NCBI GenBank assembly: GCA_937863225.1
Contig: CALMEI010000016.1
Span: 1-40,111 of the forward strand
Origin: an uncultured Polaromonas sp.
Lineage (GTDB): Bacteria > Pseudomonadota > Gammaproteobacteria > Burkholderiales > Burkholderiaceae_C
DNA length: 40,111 nucleotides
Direction: 5' to 3'
Position 1 is the stretch's first letter. Every line of letters begins with the position of its first letter. A model generated the notes under the pieces. It saw only the letters and a program-made list of their open reading frames with translations. It was not told the DNA's origin and did not search any database. Of this stretch, positions 34,423 through 40,111 are shown one piece after another. The translations under genes and the position numbers were made by a program.

Positions 34423-35181
34423 TTATTTCGGAGCCAAGCGAATTGCGCCGTCCAAGCGAATCACTTCGCCATTCAACATGTCGTTTTCAAAAATATGCTT
34501 GGCCAATTTGGCATAGTCTTGTGGTGTGCCCAAACGTGAAGGGAAGGGTACCGCAGCGGCGAGTGAATCTTGCACTTCTTGCGGCATGCCAAACATCATG
34601 GGGGTGCCAAAAATACCGGGCGCAATGGTCATGTTGCGAATGCCGTTGCGCGCCAAATCGCGGGCGATAGGCAGGGTCATGCCGACCACACCACCTTTGG
34701 ATGCGCTGTAAGCGGCTTGGCCAATTTGCCCGTCGTAGGCGGCAACCGAAGCGGTCGAAATCATCACGCCGCGCTCACCGGTGGCTTCAGGTTCGTTTTT
34801 GCACATGGCGTCTGCCGCCAAGCGAATCATGTTGAAACTGCCAATCAAATTGATGGTGACGGTGCGTTTGAAAGCGTCAAAATTGTGTGCGCCATTTTTG
34901 CCAACTGTTTTTTCGCCGGTAGCAATGCCCGCGCAATTGACCAAACCCATCAGCTTGCCCAAGGACACCGCTTTGGCAACCACGGCTTGGCCATCGGCTT
35001 CGGATGTCACATCGCATTTGACGAACGCGCCATTGATTTCTTTGGCAATCGCTTCGCCTTTTTCGGCCTGCATGTCCGCAATCACCACTGTGCCGCCGCT
35101 GGCTGCCAACATGCGCGCCGTGCCTTCACCCAAACCCGATGCGCCACCGGTCACGATAAATGCTTTGCCTTTGATGTCCAT
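34423..35181 (-). CDS. Short-chain dehydrogenase, 3-hydroxyacyl-CoA dehydrogenase (HSD10-like)
   Basis: The 252-residue SDR has the cofactor motif TGGASGLG (11-18), N111, and the catalytic S145, Y158, K162 (YSASK). The overall pattern, with MDIKGKAFIVTGGASGLGEG, NCAGIATGEKTVG and APGIFGTPMMFGMPQEV, matches type II 3-hydroxyacyl-CoA dehydrogenases. These act in fatty-acid or isoleucine (2-methyl-3-hydroxybutyryl-CoA) degradation. AAAGGAAA precedes the ATG. A LiuR-like palindrome lies about 120-150 bp upstream, which fits control with branched-chain amino-acid or fatty-acid breakdown (inference). Confidence 0.92.
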   Translation of the reverse strand: MDIKGKAFIVTGGASGLGEGTARMLAASGGTVVIADMQAEKGEAIAKEINGAFVKCDVTSEADGQAVVAKAVSLGKLMGLVNCAGIATGEKTVGKNGAHNFDAFKRTVTINLIGSFNMIRLAADAMCKNEPEATGERGVMISTASVAAYDGQIGQAAYSASKGGVVGMTLPIARDLARNGIRNMTIAPGIFGTPMMFGMPQEVQDSLAAAVPFPSRLGTPQDYAKLAKHIFENDMLNGEVIRLDGAIRLAPK

Positions 35182-35300
35182 GATTGATTTCCTTTGTTGC
35201 TAGAAGTTAAATTAAAAAATGCTACGAATCGGCTAAAACTGGAATAACTTTTTGATTGACACGAAAATGCAACTCAGTTCAGTTGAAGTTGACACTTAAG

Positions 35301-35328
35301 TTGACGTTTACGTTTACGTAAGCGTCAA
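35301..35328. promoter_or_regulatory. LiuR-like palindromic operator upstream of the dehydrogenase
   Basis: TTGACGTTTACG (35301-35312) and CGTAAGCGTCAA (35317-35328) are inverted copies that match at 11 of 12 positions. From memory this resembles the TTGACGT/ACGTCAA palindromes of the MerR-family LiuR regulator of branched-chain amino-acid degradation. Confidence 0.55.
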
Positions 35329-35370
35329 TCAGAAAATCCAATTATCACCGCAAATTTGACAAATGCAGAC

Positions 35371-35404
35371 AAAAAAAAGCCATGCTGTTGCCAGCATGGC
35401 TTTT
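35371..35404 (-). terminator. Rho-independent terminator of the phasin gene
   Basis: AAAAGCCATGCTG and CAGCATGGCTTTT form a perfect 13-bp stem with loop TTGC. On the minus strand it is followed by a U-run from the A-tract at 35371-35378, 45 bp after the phasin stop codon. The symmetrical A and T ends mean it could also stop transcription from the other side. Confidence 0.9.
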
Positions 35405-35448
35405 AAACCTGACTCAAACTGTGAGGCAAGAGTCAGTGACTTTCAAAA

Positions 35449-35991
35449 TTAACGCTTTTTAGTGGCAGCGCCAGATGCTTTCACAGCTGTTTCTGTTGCA
35501 GCAGCGAAGTTCTTTTCTGCCATTTCAGTTGCTTGTTTGACAGATTTTTGTACAGATTCAAATGCGCTGTTAGCAGCGGTCACTGCATTTTTCATCATAG
35601 ATACAGCAGCTTCAGAGCCAGCTGGTGCGTTTTTAGCAGCAGTGTCTACCAAGCCCATGAATTTCTTTTGTGCTTCAGCAGTTTGTGCTTCCAAGTTTTT
35701 TGTGAACTCTGCACTTGCGCCAGAAGCGATGTCGTACAGGTGACGGCTGTATGCAGCAGTCTTTTCAGCCAAAGGTTGGATCAAACCAGCTTGCACAGCC
35801 ATGAATTCTTGTGCGTCTTTCACGCTCAAAGATGCTTTAGCGTGTTGTGCAGACTCAGCCAATGCAGCTTTAGCAGCTGTCACATTGAGTTCAACCATTT
35901 TTTCAACGCCAGCAAAAGCTTTGTTGGTCAAATTGAAAAGTGTGTCCAAGTTAGCTTTGTTAGCAGCCATGATTTGTTCAGTAGTCAACAT
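35449..35991 (-). CDS. phaP: Phasin (PHB granule-associated protein)
   Basis: The 180-residue protein is the amphipathic coat protein of polyhydroxybutyrate granules. The phasin_2 pattern is plain: [20 protein letters not shown], then [41 protein letters not shown] and an Ala-rich, coiled-coil C-terminus. It has no signal or membrane helix. GGAGATTATT precedes the ATG. A strong promoter with two PhaR-like sites lies upstream and a clean terminator downstream, so it is a single-gene unit that probably responds to PHB through PhaR. Confidence 0.96.
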   Translation of the reverse strand: MLTTEQIMAANKANLDTLFNLTNKAFAGVEKMVELNVTAAKAALAESAQHAKASLSVKDAQEFMAVQAGLIQPLAEKTAAYSRHLYDIASGASAEFTKNLEAQTAEAQKKFMGLVDTAAKNAPAGSEAAVSMMKNAVTAANSAFESVQKSVKQATEMAEKNFAAATETAVKASGAATKKR

Positions 35992-36058
35992 AATAATCTC
36001 CAGTTCAAGTTAAGGTAATGATAAAAATAGATTTCACCGTATCTGCTCTGAACCGATA

Positions 36059-36073
36059 TGTTGCAGTGCAGCA
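36059..36073 (-). promoter_or_regulatory. PhaR-like site 1 (downstream of the phaP promoter)
   Basis: TGCTGCACTGCAACA (minus strand) is a near-palindrome identical to the site at 36118-36132. It lies just after the -10 element, where bound repressor would block transcription. Confidence 0.65.
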
Positions 36074-36081
36074 TGAAACGA

Positions 36082-36109
36082 ATTATAGGGTAATCCCGTA
36101 GCATTGCAA
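36082..36109 (-). promoter_or_regulatory. phaP promoter
   Basis: On the minus strand TTGCAA (36104-36109) and TATAAT (36082-36087) are separated by 16 bp. The -10 box is perfect. Both sides are flanked by identical PhaR-like sites. Confidence 0.75.
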
Positions 36110-36117
36110 GTACTTTT

Positions 36118-36132
36118 TGTTGCAGTGCAGCA
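36118..36132 (-). promoter_or_regulatory. PhaR-like site 2 (upstream of the phaP promoter)
   Basis: An exact second copy of TGCTGCACTGCAACA, 59 bp from the first and 8 bp upstream of the -35 box. Two sites around one promoter suggest looping or cooperative repression. Confidence 0.65.
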
Positions 36133-36178
36133 AATTAGTGATGTTTTTCTAAAAATAGGTCAAAAACGGGCGATTTAG

Positions 36179-36211
36179 GAGGGGAATCTGTACTTTTTTA
36201 GCCCCTCTTTT
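36179..36211 (+). terminator. Weak terminator-like hairpin
   Basis: GAGGGG (36179-36184) pairs with CCCCTC (36202-36207) across a 17-base loop, followed by TTTT. No plus-strand gene ends nearby, so it may instead act in the leader of the thioesterase gene, or do nothing. Confidence 0.3.
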
Positions 36212-36270
36212 GCATCAAACAGGGCGCTTATTCACTTCAGGTAGACTTTCGGGTTAAAAATAATTCATCA

Positions 36271-36753
36271 ATGAACCCATCAGACAATCGCAACATGAAG
36301 CACGAAGAGCGTCCCACACCAGAGCCACGATCGGCTTACTATCAATTTCAACGCATCCCCACGCGCTGGGCCGACAATGATGTCTATGGCCATGTCAACA
36401 ACGTCATGTATTACGCGTGGTTTGACACAGCGGTGAACGCCTATTTGATTGAGCACGGTGCATTGGACATTCACCAAGGTGAGACGATTGGTTTGGTGAT
36501 CGAAACGCATTGCAATTACTTTGCACCCGTTAGCTTTCCAGAATCGGTTGAAATTGGCATTCGCGTGGCCAAGCTGGGTAAATCCAGCGTGCGCTATGAA
36601 TTGGGCGTGTTCACGGCCGATGTACACGGGCAGTACAGCGTTTGTGCAGCCAAAGGGCACTTTATTCACGTGTATGTCGACAAAACATCGCGCCGACCTG
36701 TGCAACTGCCTTTAAACTTGCAGGCTGTGCTCGAAAAAATCAACTCTATTTAA
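36271..36753 (+). CDS. Hotdog-fold acyl-CoA thioesterase (4HBT family)
   Basis: The 160-residue enzyme carries the 4-hydroxybenzoyl-CoA thioesterase-like motif [20 protein letters not shown] (32-51), in which D35 or D37 is the likely catalytic Asp. It is of the FadM/YbgC type and hydrolyses some acyl-CoA; the exact substrate cannot be told. The first 20 residues are a polar extension, and a start at M9 (36295) is possible. The nitroreductase gene follows with 18 bp between, so the two are probably co-transcribed. Confidence 0.9.
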   Translation: MNPSDNRNMKHEERPTPEPRSAYYQFQRIPTRWADNDVYGHVNNVMYYAWFDTAVNAYLIEHGALDIHQGETIGLVIETHCNYFAPVSFPESVEIGIRVAKLGKSSVRYELGVFTADVHGQYSVCAAKGHFIHVYVDKTSRRPVQLPLNLQAVLEKINSI

Positions 36754-36771
36754 TTCTTTTTGAAAGCGACT

Positions 36772-37467
36772 ATGAACCCAAACACCGTTGACCAAGCCAT
36801 CACAGGACGCATGTCTGCCCGCGCCTTTTTACCCAAAGCTGTGCCTCGTGAATTGATTGAACATATCTTAGAAGTCAGCAGCCGTGCGCCATCGGGCACC
36901 AACACACAGCCATGGAAAGTGTATGTGTTGCAAGGCGCGAGCCGTGACGGTTTGGTTGAAAAAGTGTGTGCCGCCAATATCGCTTTGCGCGACAACCCAG
37001 CACTGGCAGCAGAATACAAAGAAGAGTACGACTATTACCCCGAAAAGTGGATCAGCCCATTCATTGACCGCCGCCGTGAAAATGGTTGGGGTTTGTATGG
37101 TTTGCTGGGCATCACCAAAGGCGACAAGGACAAAATGTTTGCCCAGCACATGCGCAATTACCAATTGTTTGACGCACCTGTGGGCATTTTTGTGACCATA
37201 GACCGCGTGATGGGGCGTGGCAGTTTGGTGGATGTGGGCATGTTTTTGCAAAACATCATGGTTGCCGCCAAAGGCCACGGTTTAGATACATGCCCACAGG
37301 CTGCGTGGAATGGGTTCAGCAAAATCATCATGCCGCACATCGGTGCGCCTGATAACGAATTGTTGGTCTGCGGTATGGCACTGGGTTATGCCGACCAAGG
37401 AAACATCGTGAATACATTCCATACACCGCGCGTACCAGCAGCAGAATTTACCAAGTGGATGGATTGA
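36772..37467 (+). CDS. Nitroreductase family FMN oxidoreductase
   Basis: The 231-residue protein has the nitroreductase fold: GRMSARAFLPKAVPRELIEH and APSGTNTQPWKVYVL (FMN contacts) at the N-terminus, and the VGMFLQNIMVAAKGHGLDTC segment with QAAWNGFSKI near the C-terminus. Such enzymes use NAD(P)H to reduce nitro compounds, quinones or enones; the natural substrate is unknown. I start at the ATG at 36772; an in-frame TTG at 36760 has no better ribosome binding site. The transporter gene starts 17 bp after the stop. Confidence 0.92.
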   Translation: MNPNTVDQAITGRMSARAFLPKAVPRELIEHILEVSSRAPSGTNTQPWKVYVLQGASRDGLVEKVCAANIALRDNPALAAEYKEEYDYYPEKWISPFIDRRRENGWGLYGLLGITKGDKDKMFAQHMRNYQLFDAPVGIFVTIDRVMGRGSLVDVGMFLQNIMVAAKGHGLDTCPQAAWNGFSKIIMPHIGAPDNELLVCGMALGYADQGNIVNTFHTPRVPAAEFTKWMD

Positions 37468-37484
37468 TTCGATTTAAAAATATC

Positions 37485-38909
37485 ATGCAACTTAATAAGC
37501 TCCATCAAAAAACACTGCCCTTGCTCTGCATGCTGGCTTTTTTGCCTTTAAATGCGGCTGCCGCTGATTTAGATGGCAGCAAATTGTCCATGGCATGGGG
37601 CATACCATTTGTGGGTATTTTGTTGTCAATAGCCTTAATGCCCTTATTGGCGGCTGAATTCTGGCATCACCATTACGGCAAAATAGCTGCAGCATGGGGA
37701 TTGGCATTTTTGTTGCCGTTTGCGGCCATTTTTGGCCCAGGGTTGATGGCAAGCGGTATCGTTCACGCGTTGCTGGCAGAATACATCCCGTTCATCGTGC
37801 TACTGACTGCACTGTTTACGGTGTCAGGTGGTATTTTTATTCGTGGAAATTTGCATGGCAGCCCTGGTTTGAATACCAGTATTTTGGCGATTGGTGCGGT
37901 GCTTGCGAGCTTTATGGGAACTACTGGTGCATCCATGCTGCTGATTCGCCCCTTGATTCGTGCCAATGACAATCGTCAGCATAAAGCACACGTCATCGTT
38001 TTTTTTATTTTCATTGTTTCAAATGTAGGTGGTTCATTGACCCCGCTGGGCGACCCGCCGCTGTTCTTGGGTTTTTTAAAAGGTGTTGACTTCTTTTGGA
38101 CGGTTAAACATATTTTTCCTGAAACACTGTTTATGCTCGGAGCATTGCTAGCTATCTTTTACGCCTTAGATTCTTATTTTTACCACAGGCGCGAAGAGAT
38201 GTTGCCTGTGGACCCCACGCCAGATAGCAAAAACATAGGTTTCGATGGGGCGTTTAATTTTCTGCTGTTGGCTGCAATTGCTGCGTTGGTGTTGATGAGT
38301 GGGATTTGGAAATCAACCGTGGTATTCAATATCTTGGGTACCGAGGTGGGTTTGCCGAGTCTGGTGCGAGATGTTTGTTTGGTTATCGTGACCCTCCTGT
38401 CATATAAATTGACAGCTACTCAAGTGCATGACGATAACCAATTCTCTTGGGCACCTATGCTCGAAGTTGCCAAACTGTTTGCTGGTATTTTCCTGACAAT
38501 TATTCCTGTCATTGCGATGCTCAAAGCGGGTGTAGATGGGCCATTTTCGGCAGTGATAGCTGCAGTGACAAAACCAGACGGATCGCCCAACCCTGCAGCT
38601 TACTTTTGGGCCACGGGTTTGTTGAGCTCGTTTTTAGACAATGCACCGACTTACTTGGTATTTTTTAATACCGCAGGGGGCGATGCTAAAGTGCTCATGT
38701 CAACACTGGCTCCCACGCTGGCAGCAATATCGGCGGGTGCTGTGTTCATGGGGGCAAATACCTACATAGGTAACGCGCCCAACCTGATGGTTAAAGCCAT
38801 TGCCGAAGATCGTGCTTTGAAAATGCCGAGTTTCTTTGGTTATATGGCATGGTCGGGGGCTGTATTGCTTCCACTGTTTATCATCATGACTTTTGTATGG
38901 TTTAGATAG
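37485..38909 (+). CDS. Sodium:proton antiporter / CitMHS-type ion transporter
   Basis: The 474-residue inner-membrane protein has a signal-like first helix and about 11-12 further hydrophobic segments. The blocks FMGTTGASMLLIRPLIRAND, SNVGGSLTPLGDPPLFLGFL and SSFLDNAPTYLVFFNTAGG are repeated half-signatures of the ion transporter superfamily (ArsB/NhaD/CitMHS), and database entries usually name this type a sodium:proton antiporter. Transported ions are not proven. I use the ATG at 37485, because the longer ORF overlaps the nitroreductase stop codon. It may be part of the thioesterase-nitroreductase unit. Confidence 0.88.
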   Translation: MQLNKLHQKTLPLLCMLAFLPLNAAAADLDGSKLSMAWGIPFVGILLSIALMPLLAAEFWHHHYGKIAAAWGLAFLLPFAAIFGPGLMASGIVHALLAEYIPFIVLLTALFTVSGGIFIRGNLHGSPGLNTSILAIGAVLASFMGTTGASMLLIRPLIRANDNRQHKAHVIVFFIFIVSNVGGSLTPLGDPPLFLGFLKGVDFFWTVKHIFPETLFMLGALLAIFYALDSYFYHRREEMLPVDPTPDSKNIGFDGAFNFLLLAAIAALVLMSGIWKSTVVFNILGTEVGLPSLVRDVCLVIVTLLSYKLTATQVHDDNQFSWAPMLEVAKLFAGIFLTIIPVIAMLKAGVDGPFSAVIAAVTKPDGSPNPAAYFWATGLLSSFLDNAPTYLVFFNTAGGDAKVLMSTLAPTLAAISAGAVFMGANTYIGNAPNLMVKAIAEDRALKMPSFFGYMAWSGAVLLPLFIIMTFVWFR

Positions 38910-38950
38910 AGCTACTGATTTGCATCGGTTGTTAATTTGAAAATAATTTT

Positions 38951-39016
38951 GCTACGATTATTATAGCACTATAGGCAATAAATACGCCGTCTACAGGCCA
39001 ATTTTGTATATAAAAT
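38951..39016 (+). repeat. Dispersed repeat copy J, reaching the dehydrogenase start codon
   Basis: GCTACGATTATTATAGC is followed by ACTATAGGCAATAAATACG, CCGTCTACAGGCCAATTTTG and a tail TATATAAAAT whose last bases form the ATG of the next gene. This is a full copy in forward orientation, between the antiporter stop and the 2-hydroxyacid dehydrogenase. Confidence 0.82.
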
Positions 39017-39983
39017 GAGCAAACCTAAGCTGCTGGTCACACGCGCCATCTTCCCTGAAGTGTTGGATAAATTAGCGCAACATTTTGAGGTGGAATCCAA
39101 TCAAGCCGATGAAGTGTGGTCGCAAGACCAATTGATTGCCAAACTGCAAGACAAGTTTGCAGCATTGACCACTGGCTCAGAAAAAATTGATGCCAAACTG
39201 CTGAAGGCTTGCCCAAAACTCAAAATTTGCGCCAACATGGCGGTGGGCTATAACAACTTTGATGTGCCCGCCATGCACGCTGCCGGTGTGCGTGCCACCA
39301 ACACGCCCGATGTGTTGACCGAAACAACGGCAGATTTTGGCTTCGCACTGTTGCTGGCGACCGCGCGGCGCTTGACCGAGAGCGAACACTATTTGCGCCG
39401 AGGTGAATGGACCAAGTGGAAGTACGACCAATTCATAGGCGGTGAGGTGCATGGCAGCACGTTGGGCATTATCGGCATGGGGCGCATTGGGCAGGCCGTT
39501 GCCAAACGCGGCGCATTTGGTTTTGGCATGCAGGTGATTTACCACAACCGGTCGCGCTTGAGCAGCGAATTAGAAGACCAGTGCCAGGCCCGCTATGTGT
39601 CTAAAACCGAGTTGTTGCAAACGGCGGACCATGTGATGCTGGTCTTGCCCTACAGCCCTGAGGCGCGGCACACCATCGCCGCACCAGAATTGGCCTTGAT
39701 GAAGCCGAGCGCCACGCTCGTCAACATCGCACGCGGTGGCATTGTGGACGATGCGGCTTTGGCACAAGCGCTGAAAAACCGCACCATCGCGGCGGCGGGA
39801 TTGGATGTGTTTGAGGGCGAACCCAAGGTACCACCCGAACTGGTCACCGGACCCAACGTGGTGCTGACACCGCATATCGCCAGCGCTACCGTCACAACCC
39901 GAATGGCGATGGCCAATTTGGCGACCGATAATTTGATACGTTTTGCGACCAAGGGCACTGTCATCACGCCGGTGCTACCTTAA
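39015..39983 (+). CDS. ghrB: 2-hydroxyacid dehydrogenase, glyoxylate/hydroxypyruvate reductase type
   Basis: The 322-residue D-isomer-specific dehydrogenase has the NAD(P) motif GIIGMGRIG (151-159) and the catalytic triad R240 (NIARGG), E269 (FEGEP) and H287 (TPHIAS). The N-terminal MAVGYNNFDV segment and the overall length are those of GhrB-like glyoxylate/hydroxypyruvate reductases. Gluconate or other 2-keto acid specificity is possible. The start codon lies at the very end of repeat copy J, and no ribosome binding site is seen, so the repeat supplies the leader. Confidence 0.93.
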   Translation: MSKPKLLVTRAIFPEVLDKLAQHFEVESNQADEVWSQDQLIAKLQDKFAALTTGSEKIDAKLLKACPKLKICANMAVGYNNFDVPAMHAAGVRATNTPDVLTETTADFGFALLLATARRLTESEHYLRRGEWTKWKYDQFIGGEVHGSTLGIIGMGRIGQAVAKRGAFGFGMQVIYHNRSRLSSELEDQCQARYVSKTELLQTADHVMLVLPYSPEARHTIAAPELALMKPSATLVNIARGGIVDDAALAQALKNRTIAAAGLDVFEGEPKVPPELVTGPNVVLTPHIASATVTTRMAMANLATDNLIRFATKGTVITPVLP

Positions 39984-40035
39984 TGCTTCAGACTTAGCGG
40001 TTCGGTTCATTCCACCCCTCGGTTAAACTCTAGCG

Positions 40036-40111
40036 GTGACCGAACCTGTAGCCAAACCACACCCATTCAAAGACAAACTCTCCGTCGCCCCCATGATGGC
40101 GCGGACGGACA
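40036..40111 (+). CDS. dusA: Probable tRNA-dihydrouridine synthase DusA (partial, N-terminus only)
   Basis: A GTG at 40036 opens a frame to the window edge that reads VTEPVAKPHPFKDKLSVAPM, then MARTD. KLSVAPMM followed by TD is the opening of the DusA TIM barrel, usually APMMDWTDRH, where the enzyme binds FMN and reduces uridine in tRNA. Here AR replaces the usual DW, which is odd. Only 25 codons are visible, so the call is tentative. Confidence 0.5.
   Translation, partial: MTEPVAKPHPFKDKLSVAPMMARTD

Noticed and set aside
1-40111. CRISPR array, from the regularly seen short palindromes
   Set aside because: The repeat copies are kilobases apart, occur in both orientations and vary in sequence, with no spacers or cas genes.

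Overview
The window looks like the chromosome of a betaproteobacterium in the Burkholderiales, most like Comamonadaceae. The evidence is ubiA next to proC, an orphan Bug-type (tripartite tricarboxylate) binding protein, a PHB phasin with PhaR-like sites, a retropepsin-like protease, and a dispersed short palindromic repeat of a kind I recall from Comamonadaceae intergenic regions. Base composition is moderate. Three more AT-rich patches stand out by eye: the 6.2-7.45 kb pair, the 15.6-20.0 kb membrane pair and the 31.5-32.3 kb gene. I saw no tRNA, rRNA, CRISPR array, insertion sequence or prophage. The genus cannot be fixed from sequence alone.

Layout. 0-2.9 kb: the 5' part of a circularly permuted ATP-grasp gene (-), ubiA (+) and proC (-). 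2.9-6.1 kb: glycerol catabolism, glpK (-) divergent from glpD (+). 6.2-7.45 kb: two small secreted proteins of unknown role (STM0539-like and DUF2145). 7.5-11.2 kb: a leftward cluster yajQ, retropepsin-like protease, Rep/UvrD helicase and a 53-residue protein. 11.3-15.6 kb: a small conserved-looking protein, an orphan TonB-like protein, a LuxR regulator divergent from a DUF1566 lipoprotein, DUF924 and YjdM. 15.7-20.0 kb: a DUF2339/DUF3999 envelope pair. 20.1-24.1 kb: a DEAD-box helicase, a Bug receptor, ispF and an MDR oxidoreductase.

24.2-29.0 kb is the most system-like region. It holds an exported MsrA, a BamE-like lipoprotein, a membrane histidine kinase with a FixJ/LuxR regulator, a secreted GlcG/HbpS-type heme-binding protein and a secreted ankyrin-repeat protein. 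Together they suggest an envelope heme or redox sensing circuit (inference). 29.1-34.4 kb: metY, a YciA-type thioesterase, trxC, an AT-rich HEPN-like gene between two repeats, and uvrB. 34.4-37.5 kb: a short-chain 3-hydroxyacyl-CoA dehydrogenase with a LiuR-like operator, the phasin with a well-formed promoter bracketed by PhaR-like sites, a hotdog thioesterase and a nitroreductase. 37.5-40.1 kb: an ion transporter, a 2-hydroxyacid dehydrogenase and the first codons of a probable dihydrouridine synthase.

The most unusual structural feature is a roughly 55-70 bp repeat present in ten copies, in both orientations. Most copies lie just after stop codons. One lies in frame inside ubiA and encodes part of a membrane helix, and two abut the start codons of uvrB and the 2-hydroxyacid dehydrogenase gene.
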